Source: Tenrec ecaudatus
Lineage: Eukaryota; Chordata; Mammalia; Afrosoricida; Tenrecidae
Reading direction: 5' to 3'
NCBI RefSeq assembly: GCF_050624435.1
Contig: NC_134539.1
Location: 122,805,525-122,869,524, forward strand
DNA length: 64,000 bases
Shown: positions 11,408 through 23,231 of the stretch, in pieces
Position numbering within the stretch: the stretch's first letter is position 1
Layout: every line of letters starts with the position of its first letter
Notes under the pieces: generated by a model
The model's input: only the letters and a program-made list of their open reading frames with translations
Database searches by the model: none
Told to the model about the DNA's origin: nothing
Program-made: the position numbers and the translations under genes

Positions 11408-13016
11408 CAGGGGGTACTCAAAAGTAACCGGATTTTTTTTCAAAGCTATGCATTTAAATTTTTTTTTTTTTTACAAAACAACCTTATCACCTTCAAAGTA
11501 CTCTCCATGACACTTAATACATTTGTCAAATCTGTGATTCCATTATTGGAAACAGTTTTCAAACTCATCTGTTTGGATGGCAGACAGCACCTCCCTCATT
11601 TTTTTCTTCACCTCTTCTACTTTGTCAAATTGCTGTCCTTTCATGTTCCTCTTCATTCGCAGCAACAAAAATAAGTCACACTGAGTGAGGTCAGTTGAGT
11701 AAGGTGTGTGGGGCAAGAAAGACATGCTGGGTTTTGTTGGTTTTTTTTGCCAAAAACTAGTGCACTCAGATGGCTGTGTGAGCAGGTGCATTATTGTGGT
11801 GGCAAAACCAGTCCCCCATTTGCCACAAATCTGGCCTTTTTTGTCACACACTGTTACACAATCTTTTTAAAACCTCTAAATAGAAAGCTTGATTAACAGG
11901 CTGACCTGGTGGAACAAACTCCAAATGCACTATCCCCCCTCACATCAAAAAACTAAATGAGCATCGATTGGTGCTATACTGCACCCTTGTTGAATCGTCC
12001 CTTCCTTGTGGCCCTTCTATGAAAGGATGTCCAATTATCTACAGATGGGTTTTGGGTCTCCACTACAACCCTCTCGTTCACTTCAATATAATTGTTTGTT
12101 TTGTTTGTCCTGCCTATCTTATACAGATAGACATACAGTGAAAGAAAATAAAAGCAGCAAAATACCACCACCAACAAAAAAGCCTATAAATAGTTCCACA
12201 TCTGTCTGCTGACCCTTATGAATGTTTTCCAATCAGGTCTGATGAGGGTGCCAAGCCCTGTGCCCCCCAAATTAGAAGTCTATTCTCCGGAGACCTCGGG
12301 GATTTCATAACTTTGCTGCCCTGTTGCACTCCCTTCATGTTTTGCCCTGCTGTTGGGGAGCAGACCAGGCAAACACAGCACAGTGCTGTCCCCCATAGCA
12401 TTGTGGGTGGGTAAAGGGACTTTGTGTCTCTTGGTGGGAATGGCTCTACAGTCCTCTCTCTGCACTGGCTGCTCTGAGTAGGGATGTCGTCCTCGGGCTT
12501 GGTGGGCCATAATGAGGTCACACTCTCTTTCCCTCTTAGTTTGTCCCCCTGTGGTCTGGACAGATGCACCACTCTCCCCGGGATATATCTTTAGTGCTGT
12601 CCTCTGTATTTCATTCTTTTCTTTTGGCCCCGTTGTCCACTCTGTTACCTCTCTGTTAGTTTGCTGCTGCATGCAAGGCTTGGTGCTCTGGTTCCTCTCT
12701 CCCTTTCCTGTGTAGAAATAAACAATTCCTATCAGGGGGGTGGATTAGAAAGAAGTGCACGCATTTTGTTGATATTTTCGCCCATTCAGAAAATTGACCA
12801 ATGACGTCCAGAATGAAGTTTGTCATCAATGGACATTTCACCTTTTTTGAAACAAGAAAACCACTTATGCACTTGAGTTTTTCCCATAGCTCTGTCCTTG
12901 TAAACTGTGTTCAACATCACAATAGTTTCTGCGGCATTTTTCCTGAGCAGGAAACAAAATTTCACAGCTGCACGTTGTTCTCTAAAATTCTCAGTGGATT
13001 GGCAGTTATGGACTGA
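11408..13016 (-). mobile_element. Mariner DNA transposon, broken copy with LR-A inside
   Basis: The left end starts cagggggtactcaaaag directly after a TA. The minus strand encodes two pieces of mariner transposase. One is the N-terminal DNA-binding part (EQRAAVKFCFLLRKNAAET at about 12,800-12,985). The other is the C-terminal catalytic part (HTPYSTDLTQCDLFLLLRMK, about 11,590-11,720). The middle of the transposase is missing and an LR-A fragment sits between the pieces (11,946-12,735). There are stops, so it is inactive. A second copy lies at 32,216-33,075. Confidence 0.85.
11946..12735 (-). mobile_element. LR-A retroposon 5' part with internal deletion, inside mariner
   Basis: On the minus strand it starts acaggaaagggagagagg, follows the LR-A 5' region to about consensus position 700, then jumps to the gagacccaaaacccatctgt segment and stops before the 3' tail. 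It reaches at least as far 5' as the longest other copy. The lack of a tail suggests later deletion together with part of the mariner. Confidence 0.7.
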
Positions 13017-13020
13017 TGAA

Positions 13021-13138
13021 ATTTGGCAGTTAAATAATGATGTAGACATCCTCCAGTTTCATAGCTATGTCCTATTTTTGCAGAGTCACAGTCTTTCTAA
13101 CTTAATTGTGTCATTAGGTGTGGGTTAATGATATCCCC
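13021..13138 (+). repeat. Fragment of dispersed repeat shared with 54,450-54,635
   Basis: It shares the atttggcagtta-ataatgatgta phrase and a t-gtgtca-taagtg-g phrase with the copy near 54,500. The family is not identified; it is perhaps LTR-related. Confidence 0.4.
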
Positions 13139-13509
13139 TTTTGTAGTGTCAGCAAAACAAATAGAATCATTAAGAGAATCTAACCCATTGCTAAATGGAG
13201 GAGTCGGGGAAAGATAAGGAAAAATACAACATAAAAAGTAGCAAACAATGGATTCTGATATGAGACGTATGAGCCCCCAATAGAGTATTTAATATTTTTT
13301 AAAAAGTAGCAGAGAGCTACTATTTAGATCATTATTTTCCTATTAGTAAATTTATAGCATTGTTAGTGTAGCCTCTGTTGAAAATAAAAGGTAGCACGGC
13401 TTTAAGTTGTGCACACATTTATCAAGTATTTCTTAGCCCTCAAGGTCAAGGCCAAACCACATTTACAGACATCAGCCACAAAAATGACCTCTTCTAAAAC
13501 ATAAGCATA

Positions 13510-15711
13510 GAGGGGCCGGCCCCAATCCCAACTACTAAGTGGACACCTGCCCCTCCCCCCAGAAGAATTTATTTCAAAGGACGGCATTGAATCTGCAGTT
13601 CCAGGAGAGGGACATATCTGATTGGAGCACACAGGAGCAGATGAAGGGGGAGGAGGAGAGAGTGAGCACATCCTGGCCCATCAAGGCCTTGTTCCCGATT
13701 GAGCAGGCAGTCCATAGAGAGGACCACATGGCCGGCCCCACTATGAGACATGACATCCCTCAATGACCCATAGCCCTACAGGGGACAACACCAGAGACAC
13801 AGTGTGGGAATTGCCCCAATCTGATCCCGCCACACTGATGCAAAACACTAAGGAGGTGGAACAAAACAGCAAGGGAATGGAGCAGCGAGGTCCCCAGGGA
13901 ATGCTGAAGGTGGACTTTGGGGCCAGAGCGTGGTGCCCCAACAGACTGGACTGGAAAACACTCCTAAAGGCCAACAAACAATCCTTGAACTAACTACATG
14001 CTTTTCTTTCTTGTTGTGTTTTGTTTTTTTTTGTCATAGGTTTGTTATTGTTTTGTTGTATATTGTTGCTTGGTTTTGCTCTGTCTTGTTTTTGTGCATG
14101 TTATTATCTCTGCAGGTCTGTCTAAATAAGATAGGCTGGATGAACAATGTGGCAGAGAAAACAATGGGACCGACAGTTCCAGGGGGACATGGGAGAGGGG
14201 GAGGGAGGGAAAGGTAATGGTGTTTAGAAACCCAGGGACAAGGGAACAACAAGTGATCCAAATCGGTGGTGAGGAGGGTGTAGGACGCCTGGTAGGGCAT
14301 GATCAAGGCTAATGTAACCAAGAGAAATTACTGAAACCCAAATGAAGACTGAGCATGATAGTGGGACAAGAGGAAAGTAAAAGGAAATAGAGGAAAGAGC
14401 TAGGAGGCAAAGGGTATTTACAGAGGTCTAAATAAATGCATGTACATATGCAAATATATTTACATATGATGGGGAAATAGATCTTTGTGCATATATTTAT
14501 AGGTTAAGTATTAAGCTAGCAGAAGGACATTGGGCCTCCACTCAAGTACTCCCTCAATGCAAGAATACTTTATTAAATTGTCATCCTATGATGCTCACCT
14601 TCCCGACACAACTGCTAAAGACAAAACGGGTGCATAAGCAAATATGGTGAAGAAAGCTGATGGTGCCTGGCTATCAAAAGATAAAGCATCTGTAGTCTTA
14701 AAATGTAAACAAGCAGCCATCTGGGAAGCAACAAAGCCCACAGGGAAGAAACACACCAGCCTGTGTGATCATGAGGTGCCGAAGGGATCAGTTATTTGGC
14801 ATCAAAGAACAAAACATTATATCATTGTGTGCTCACCTCCCTGATACAATCGCTGAAGACAAATGGGTGCATAAGCAAATATGGCGAAGAAAGTTGATGT
14901 GCTCAGCTATCAAAAGATATAGTGCCTGGGGTCTTAAAGGCTTGAAGGTAAACAAGCGGCCATCTAGCTCAGAAGCAACAAAGCGCACATGGAAGAAGCA
15001 CAGCAGCCTGTGTGATCACAAGGTGTCGAAGGGACCAGGTATCAGGCATCATCAGAACAAAAAATCATATCATAATGAATAAGGGGTGTGTGTGTGGAAT
15101 GGAGACCCAGAGCCCATTTGTAGGCCACTGGACAGACCCTTACAGAAGGGTCTCGGGGAGATGAGCCAGTCAGGGTGCGATGTAGCAATAATGGAACATT
15201 CAACTTTCCTCTGGTTCCTAAATGCTTCCTTCTCCCCCACTATCATGATCCCAATTCTACCTTACAAATCTGGCTACACCAGAGGATGTACACTGGTGCA
15301 GATAGGAGCTGGAAACACAGGGAATCCAGGGCAGATGATCCCTTTAGGACCAGTGGTATGAGTGGTGATACTGGGAGGGTGGAGGGAGGGTGGGTTGGAA
15401 AGGGGGAATTGATTACAAGGATCTACATGTGACCTCCTTCCTGGGGGACTGACAACAGAAAAGTGGGTGAGGGGAGACATTGGACAGGGCAAGATATGAC
15501 AAAAAATAATTTATAAATGATCAAAGGTTCATGAGGGAGAGGAGAGTGAGGAGGGAGGGGAAAAGTGAGGAGCTGATGCCAGGGGCTTAGGTGGAAAGCA
15601 AATGTTTTGAGAATGATGAGGGCAATGAATGTACAGATGTGCTTTACACCATTGATGTATGTATGGATTGTGATAAGAGTTGTATGAGCCCCTAATAAAA
15701 ATATTATAAAA
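13510..15711 (+). mobile_element. LR-A retroposon, longest copy, with 15-bp target-site duplication
   Basis: This 2.2-kb copy is bounded by a perfect direct repeat, taaaacataagcata, at 13,495-13,509 and 15,712-15,726, and ends in an AATAAA-containing A-rich tail. That is the hallmark of target-primed reverse transcription by an L1-type enzyme. It has no long ORF. Sense-strand G/purine-rich tracts lie at about 14,175-14,215, 15,370-15,400 and 15,530-15,570, as in L1 3' UTRs. An internal stretch near 14,640-15,060 is partly duplicated (the bipartite agaaagctgatggtgcc and atggaagaagcac phrases occur twice). It serves here as the reference for the family. Confidence 0.85.
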
Positions 15712-15809
15712 TAAAACATAAGCATAATTAATTCTGTCCTTTCAAATCCTAATACAAATAACTGACCGAAACTCAAAATCTCATTGCCATCAACTTTATC
15801 CTATTTCCT

Positions 15810-15952
15810 AGTGGTCCCTATGTAGGGTTTCTGAGCCTGCCTTTTCATGGAAGCAGATGGTGCCTTTCCTGCAGAGTGGCTGGAGGTTTGACCCTCCAAC
15901 TCTGTGGTTAGTAGGCAGATACCTAACCCACAGTCCCATCAGGGCTCCTAGT
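15810..15952 (-). mobile_element. AfroSINE
   Basis: Reverse orientation: ccctatgtagggtttctgag, then gtttgaccctccaactctgtgg and the acctaacccacagtcccatcagggctcc head. Confidence 0.75.
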
Positions 15953-15959
15953 AACTCAC

Positions 15960-17195
15960 CACAATCACCTTTTTCATATGTGAGCAGAACACTAAAGCCA
16001 GAGCTTGGGCTGCTTTGTTAATCTACTTAATAAATCTCTCAGAATTCTATTTTACTTTCCGAACATACCCATCACCCTAATGCATGCTCACATCATTCTA
16101 CTCGCATACGAGTACAATAATCTCCCAATTGCATTCCTGTTGTTAAAGTTTTAAATGCATTCCTGTTTCAAAACCTGATGTGCCCCCTACTACCAACACT
16201 ACTAAGTCTAAGCTACTTAGGTTGCTGTGCAATGCTCTTCTCCACGAGACTCTGATAATCTTTCTATTTTTAACTTCAGTTCCTCTCCCCAACCACCAAG
16301 TTCTCTGTGTCCCTTTTCGTTTTAGTCCAAGTCCTACTCTTCCTCAAGGTTAGGGTCCAAATACTGGACTTCTCAAATTATTATAGCAATTAACCTACTG
16401 GACCATCCGTTCCATCCAAAATGTTGGCTACCTTGTTAGGAATCATCACCTGATGTTAGCACAACAGTCATTTATAAAATTAAGATATACAAAATAAACT
16501 GGGGAAGAAGTCACAGATACCAAAAATGATGCCATTTCTGCTTCCTAAAATACTTTCCTTTTGATCAGAACTGATGTGCACAAAAGTATAGTATAAAAGA
16601 GAGCGCTAAATACGCCTAAGACAGATGGTATAGAAAAAAGTAAAACAACAACAAACTTCCAGCTGGTCACTTCAGGAAAAGCTTTATGAAAATGGTACTT
16701 GCTTTGAGCTATCAAAGGTGGTAAAATTTCAACATGTGGCCCTTAAACTTTGTAGAAAGCCTTGCGATATTTTGTATGCCTAATATAAGTCCGCTATGAG
16801 TAGAAAGTGACTTAACTGCAGTGGGCTTGGCTTGGAATGACTCATACATAATAGGCCCTTAGGGTTTTTTTTCTTATTTTTCTTTTAAGTGCCTATTATG
16901 TAAGATTACAGTAGACTCAAGCTTAAGAACAATTGTGAGGGTGGCAGAAGGTTGGCACCGTGTTTCATTGTTGTGCATGGGATGGCTGAGATGGAGCTGA
17001 TTTGGTGGCATCTAAGAGTATGAGTTAAATTTAGTTGAGTAAAAGCTGAAATTTAAAGTTAAAATTGCAAGTACTAGTGAATGCAACATGATGGATTGTT
17101 TCTGCCAGTAAAGGGGTTAAGAAATACCAAGATTCACGAGGTTGCTATCTCAGATCTGACACTGTATGTGCTCATGTATTCAAAACCAATGCGCT
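15960..17195. other. Intergenic, no gene seen
   Basis: Diverged AT-rich sequence with no coding potential and no repeat I can name. Confidence 0.5.
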
Positions 17196-17204
17196 GCATC
17201 ACTT

Positions 17205-17385
17205 TTGATGCTGGCTCCTAGCAACCCTATAGGACTGCGTAGACCAGCCCCTGTACGTTTCTGAGACTCGCTCTTTGGAGAAGTTGAAAGCCCTGTCTTT
17301 CCTGAGGAGCCACTATTGATTTCGAACTGCCATCCTGAGGTTAGCAGCTCAAAATGTAACTACTGGACTACCAGGGCTCTTGGTA
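17205..17385 (-). mobile_element. AfroSINE
   Basis: Reverse orientation: gctcctagcaaccctatagg at the 3' end and gaactgccatcctgaggttagcagc, ending ggactaccagggctctt. Confidence 0.8.
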
Positions 17386-17399
17386 CGGATATTAAGGAG

Positions 17400-18504
17400 C
17401 CATTAAGAATAAAATGAAATAGAGGAATGAACTAGGAGGCAAAGGACATTAATAGAGGCCTAAATACAGGCATGTACATATGTATATATATTTGCATATA
17501 ACCACAGGGAAATAGATCTATGTACTTATATTTATATGTTAAATATTAAGGTAGCAAATGGACATTGGGCCTCTACTTGAGTACTCCCTGAATGCAAGAA
17601 TATTTTGTTCTAATAAACCGGCATTCAGCAATGATGCTCACCTTCCCTACACTATTGCTGAAGACAAAATGGGTGCATAAGCAATGTGAAGAAAACTGAT
17701 GGTGCCCAGCTGTGAAAAGATATAGCATCCGAGGTCTTAAAGGCTTGAAGATAAACAAGCAGCCATCTAGCTGAGAAGCAACAAAGTCTACCTGGAAGAA
17801 GCACACCAGCCTGTGTGATCATGAAGTGTTGATGGGATCAGGTATCAGGCATCAAAGACACAGAACAAAAAAATCATATCAATGTGAATGAGGGGGAGTG
17901 CAGAGTGGAAACCCAAAGCCCATCTGTAGACAACTGGACATCCCCTTACAGAAGGGTCACAAGGAGGAGACAAGACAGTTAAGGTGTAGTATAGCACCGA
18001 TGAAACATACTTTTCTCTAGTTCTTTAATGCTTCCCCCTCCACTATCATGACCCCAAGTCTACCTTACAAATCCGGTTAGAGCAGAGCATGTACACTGGT
18101 ATAGCTAAGAGCTGGAAATCCAGGACAGATAAACCCCTCAGGACCAATAATGAGAGTGGCCATACCATGAGGGTAAGGGGAAGGTGGGGGAGAAAGAGGG
18201 AACTGATCACAATGATTGATATAGAACCCCATCCCGGGGGGATGGACAACAGAAAAGTGGGTGAAGGGAAACAGAAGTCAGTATAAGACATGAAAAAAAT
18301 TGTATTAATAAATTATCTAGGGTTCATGAAGAAGGGAGGGGGGAGAGGGGGGAAATGAGCTGATACCAAGGGCTCAAGTAGAAAGCAAATGTTTTGAGAA
18401 TGATGACGGCAACAAATGTACAAATGAGCTTGACACACTGGATATATGGACTGTGATAAGTGCTGTATGAGCCCCCGATACAATGATTAATAATAATAAA
18501 ACAA
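17400..18504 (+). mobile_element. LR-A retroposon, 5' truncated
   Basis: It starts in the aaatagaggaatgaactaggagg block and runs through the 3' half to the tail (gagcccccgatacaatgatt and taataataaaac). Confidence 0.85.
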
Positions 18505-18519
18505 AAGATGCCCTTAAAA

Positions 18520-18704
18520 CAGGGGTAGGGAACATCTGGCCTGTGGGTTTTGCAAGGCCCGTGAAATCAATACCAGCTAACATCACATGCCTTATTAAAC
18601 AGGAGCAGTGCCAGCCATCACACCATTAGGGTGAGTTCATTGAATGTTTGAATAATGTTATAAATATCCAAATGACCCTTGGCAGAAAAGATTCCCCATC
18701 CCTG
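18520..18704 (+). mobile_element. hAT MITE-like element A
   Basis: The ends caggggtagggaacatctgg and gattccccatccctg are inverted repeats, and the 8-bp flanks ccttaaaa and ccttaaag are an almost perfect duplication. It is 185 bp with no ORF, and belongs to the Charlie-like hAT type ('gtggggaac' ends). I do not know the specific family. Confidence 0.75.
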
Positions 18705-18939
18705 CCTTAAAGGGTCTAGACCCAGCAGAAAAACAAGCTTTTGCAGTGTCCACTTAATATTCCAAGCAAGTCAAACTTCCAAGGACCAGGCCATGAGTAA
18801 GGGCGCTGCACCCACCTAATCTTATTACAAATGAGTGGCTGCTTATAGAAGATCTATTATGGGGTCGATAATACGGTGCTATGTCACAGCAGGGGGGATT
18901 ACTAGGTTTTTAACTACCAAACCACTGAGTATTCAGGCC

Positions 18940-19817
18940 CAATCAAGTTGACACAAAACCAGCTTCTGTCACATCCAGCTTCTTGGATTATTTGCTCAGT
19001 GTACAGATTCAGTAAGCACGGTGAAAGTACAGAAAAAACCCTGACATGCACCTTTCCTGAATTTCAACCATGCAGTATCCTTTGGTTCTGTTCACATGAC
19101 TCGACTTGATCTATGTACAGGTTCCTCATAAGTGCTCTGGATTCCTATTATTTGCTATGTTGTCCACTGTTTGTTATGATCCATGGAGACTATGAAGCCT
19201 TTGCACAGTCATTAAAATACAAATAAACAGCTTTCTGCTATCCTCTTTTATCAAGATCCATCTGATGTCAGCAAGGATAATCCGTGTGCACTTCCTCTTC
19301 GGAATCTGTCAGTTGCCTATAGATATACTGTTGCAACGAGTTCTGAATTACCTCCAGCAACATTTTACTTGCATGTGATATTAATGGTTTTGCCTGATAA
19401 TTTTCCTCTTCTTTTGGGCCACTTTTCTTTGGAATGGGTACAAAGATGAATCTCTCCCAGTTCATTGGCCAGGAAGCCGTTATCAAGTTATTTGGCAACG
19501 ACTACTAAGTGCTTCTAGCATAACATCAGTTTTTGAAAAATTTCAATTGGTATTTGCCAATGCCCACTTGCTAATGCCTTCAGTGTAGCTTGGACTTCTT
19601 TCAACACCATCAGTTCTTGGTCATGTGATGCCTCCTTTTGAAATGGCTGAACAAGAACCACTTCTTTTGGGTACAGTAATTCTATATATTCCTTCTTTTT
19701 TTAATCCTTCCTGAGTCATTCATTATTTTTGTTCATAGAATACTTTAATATTGCACCTCTAGGCTCAGTTTTTTCTTTCAAATTGAGATATGCTGTGTCC
19801 TCTTTTGGTTTTCGAAC
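18940..19817 (-). mobile_element. BovB/RTE-clade LINE, reverse transcriptase part
   Basis: Minus-strand translation at 19,268-19,498 gives MNWERFIFVPIPKKSGPKEE and LISHASKMLLEVIQNSLQQY. These correspond to the W-x-x-W-K-x-x-x-x-IPIPKKG and LISHASKVMLKIL segments of RTE/BovB reverse transcriptase. Stops and frameshifts show it is dead. The 5' parts of the same element lie at 21,209-23,430, separated by insertions. Confidence 0.85.
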
Positions 19818-19835
19818 TCTGTCTTTGCCTATTTC

Positions 19836-21190
19836 TTTCTCTTTTTTTAAATATACAGTAGTTTTATTAGGGGCTCATACAACTCCTATCACAATCCATA
19901 CATACATCAATGGTGTAAACCACATTTGTACATTCCTTGCCCTTATCATTCTCAATACATTTGCTCTCCACCTAAGACCCTAGCATCAGCTCATTTTACC
20001 CCTCCCTCCCTGCTCTCCCCTCCCTCATGAACCCTTGATAATTTATAAATTATTATTTTGTCATATCTTACACTGTCTGACATCTCCCATCACCCACTTT
20101 TCTGTTGTCAGTCCCCCAGGGAGGAAGTTATATGTAGATCCTTGTAATCAGTTCTCCCTTTCCAACCCACCCTCCCTTCACCCTCCAAGTATTGCCACTC
20201 ACACCACTTGTCCTGAAGGGATCATCTGCCCTGGATTCCGTGTTTCCAGTTCCTAACTGTACCAGTGTACATCCTATGGTGTAGCCAGATTTGCAAGGTA
20301 GAATTGGGATCATGATAGTGCAGGGGGAGGTGGTGAGATAGCATTTAGGAACTACAGGAAAGTTGTATGTTTCATCATTGCTATATCGCACCCTGACTGG
20401 CTCGTCTCCTCCCCAAGACCCTTCTGTAAGGGTCTGTCCAGTGGCCTACAAAAGGGCTTTGGGTCTCCACTCCACACTCCCCACCTTATTCACAGTGATG
20501 ATTTTTTGTTCTGATACCTGATCCCTTCGACACCTCGTGATCACAGACTGGTGTGCTTCTTCCACGTGGGCTTTGTTGCTTCCCAGCTAGATGGCCACTT
20601 GTTTACCTTCAAGCCTTTAAGATCCAAGACGCTGTATCTTTTGATAGCCTAGCACCATCAGCTTTCTTCACCATATTTGCTTATTCACCCGCGTTGTCTT
20701 CAGCAATTGTGTCAGGAAGGTGAGCATCACAGAATGCCAGTTTAATAGAAGAAAATATTCGTGCATTGAGGGAGTACTTGAGTGGAGGTTCAATGTCCTT
20801 CTGCTAGCTTAATACTAAACCCATAAATATATGCACATAGATCTATTTTCCCACCCTCATATATAAATATATTTACATATGTATATTCCTTTATTTAGAC
20901 CACTATAAATGCCCTTTGCCTCCAAGCTCTTTCCTATTTCCTTTGACTTTCCTCTTGTCCCATTATCATGCTCAGTCCCCACCTGTGTTTCAGCAATTCC
21001 TCTTGGTTACATTACCCTTGATCACGGCCTACCGGGCGTCCTACACCCTCCTCACCACCGATTTGGATCACTTGTTTCTTTGTCCCTGGGTTTGTTAACA
21101 CTACTTCCTTTCTCCCCACCTCCCCCTCTTCCATGTCTCCCCAGAACTGCCGGTCCGTTGTTTCCTCTTTCAGATTGTTCATCCAGTCTG
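19836..21190 (-). mobile_element. LR-A retroposon inserted in RTE, 18-bp target-site duplication
   Basis: The minus-strand copy, 5' truncated at cagactggatgaacaat, has an A-tail (seen as T-rich on plus at 19,836-19,850). The flanks tctgtctttgcctatttc at 19,818-19,835 and 21,191-21,208 are identical, proving insertion into the RTE LINE that continues on both sides. Confidence 0.9.
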
Positions 21191-21208
21191 TCTGTCTTTG
21201 CCTATTTC

Positions 21209-21389
21209 ATTCTGATGCTTTGCTTTGTCTTCTAAAGCTACCATTTAAAATTTTCTCTTTAGCCCTTACACTTGACCACTTCTTCCACTCACTTTTAGCT
21301 ATTCTACATTCAAGAGCAAGTTCCAGAGTCTCTTCCACTTTCGTTTTTTCTAATTATCTGTTTTTTCCCCTTTATTTTCTTAATGATTT
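21209..21389 (-). mobile_element. BovB/RTE LINE, middle segment
   Basis: It continues the RTE sequence interrupted by LR-A (ttctaaagctaccatttaaaat, gctattctacattcaagagcaagttccagagtc), and is itself ended by the element at 21,390. Confidence 0.75.
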
Positions 21390-22020
21390 TTTTCAAATCA
21401 TTTTATTGGGGAACTCTTACAGACATCATAACATTTCATAGTTCGATCACATCAAGCAGTACAATTGCCAACACAATCAGTTTCAAAATATTTTCTTCTC
21501 GCTCCTTGATATCCTTTATCCTCCAGTCCCCTACCCAGCCCCCCAGGAAGCTTATGTATTTATCTTTGCCATATCATACACCATCCACTGTCTCCTTTCA
21601 GAGACAATTCTGTTGTTCACTGCCCTTGAGTGGGGTTACACAGTCATCCATGCCATCAACTATTTACACACACACCCCACCCTACCTCCACCTCCACCTT
21701 CTTCCCATAACCTCAGGGTTGCAAATCTGATGTCTGGGGTTGGAAGGGGATGCCAGGGCAGGCAATTTGATCACCTTGCCGCCATTGCCTGAGGCTGTCC
21801 TTGGGAACTGGAGCCCGGTATCCACAGCCAAGAAAAGACAAGGGCTCTGCTCTGCTCTCCGGTCGGCTCCAGGTCCCCAGCCAGCTCCAGAGCTCCAGTT
21901 AACAGCCACACCTTCTCCGCTTTCTGATCAGTTCCACACCGTCTGCCATCTTGCACCCGTCAGCACAAGCACTCTGACTCTCGTCTCCATACTTTGATAG
22001 AAAACTGACCCTGCTTGCTA
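21390..22020 (-). mobile_element. LR-A-related short retroposon (about 0.6 kb)
   Basis: On the minus strand, the 3' half aligns loosely with LR-A (gaacaacagaattgtctctg like gacaacagaaaagtgggtg; the tail gagttccccaataaaatgatttg). The 5' half is different and GC-rich, and includes caagatggcagacgg, like the YY1 site at L1 5' ends. It is inserted within the RTE LINE. It could be a full-length non-autonomous derivative of the same LINE lineage. Confidence 0.65.
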
Positions 22021-22029
22021 TAGAACACC

Positions 22030-23024
22030 CTGGATGCACAGGTGCCCTAATATATGATAGTCTTGATGCCAACCTACAACCCCGCTAGTTGTTGGTCATT
22101 GGTGCTCAATGGCTCAAATCTGCTCCTGAGATCTTTAGGTTCAGGTGACTATACTCAGTTGTATTTTGGCTCTTGTGAATTTGTTTTAATTTTATTCAGC
22201 TTCTACCTGAACTTGCATATTAGCAATTGATGGTCTATATCAGTCTGTCCCTGGCTGTGCTTTGGTTGAAATTGAGCTTCTCCACCAACTTTTCCCACAG
22301 ATGTTGTCAATTTGTTATCTGTGTATTTCACCTAGGGAGGTCCACATGCATAGTTACCATTTGTTGTTGAAAACAATGGTATTTGCAATAAAGTTGTCTG
22401 TTTTTATTCCCAGTGCCATATTTCCCTGCTGATCCTTCACCTTGTTTCCAACATTTGTATTCTAATCATCGGTAAATATCAATTCATCTTGATTGCATGT
22501 TTGGTCAATTTCAGACAGAAGTTGGCAGAATTCAGTTTCATTATTGGCTTTAGTTGTTGATGCATATAATCTGAATATCTGTATTAACTGTTCTTTCTTT
22601 AGGTGTAGATATCCTATTACATACAGCATTCTGCATAAGATAAACCTTGAAATATTTTTGATGATGAATGCATTGTCAGTTAAATTTATCATAAACCATG
22701 AATATCCAATTCAAAATGGCCAATACCAGTCTATTTGAGCTCACCAATGCCTATGATATCGATCTTTATGCATTGTTTCATTTCTGACTTCTAATTTTCC
22801 TAGATTCACTTGATACATTTCACCTTATGATTATTCATGGTGTCTTGCTTTTTCTTCTCATTTTGAGTCACGTCCTGTCAGGAAATGAAGATCCTAAAAG
22901 CCTTTTTCCATATTTCTCACTTTGAGCAGGCAGCTTTTCCTTGGTGGTATTTTGAGTGCCTTCCAAACTGAGGGGTCTATGTTCTGGCAATGTTCCATTG
23001 TTACTCACAGGGCTTTCACTGGCT
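22030..23024 (-). mobile_element. BovB/RTE LINE, endonuclease part
   Basis: Minus-strand translation near 22,462-22,620 gives IQIFRLYASTTKANNETEFC, matching the IQVYAPTT-AxExEVEQFY segment of the RTE apurinic endonuclease. Further 5' LINE sequence follows up to the AfroSINE at 23,025. The usual WNAKVG motif is lost. Confidence 0.8.
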
Positions 23025-23231
23025 GAAGGGCATGCTGGTGGCATAGTGGGTTATGGGTTGGACTACTAACCACAGGCCAGCAATTTGAAATCACCGGCCG
23101 TTTCACAGGAGAAAGGAGAGGCTGTTTACTCTCATAAACATTTAGTGTCAAAAACCAACAGGGGCATTTCTATTCTGTCCTATAGGGTCACTGTGAATCA
23201 GAACTATTTCGATGGCAGTGGGTTTGGTATT
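23025..23231 (+). mobile_element. AfroSINE inserted in RTE LINE
   Basis: Head gctggtggcatagtgggttatg, body ggccagcaatttgaaatcacc, tail gtcctatagggtcactgtgaatc and gatggcagtgggtttgg. RTE sequence resumes on both sides. Confidence 0.85.

Noticed and set aside
12786-13049. Mariner transposase frame as a host gene
   Set aside because: It is a fragment of a broken transposon; the catalytic half is separated by an insertion and the middle is missing.
13510-15711. LR-A as a retroviral LTR
   Set aside because: It has an A-rich tail, variable 5' truncation and 9-18-bp target duplications. LTRs have fixed ends and 4-6-bp duplications.
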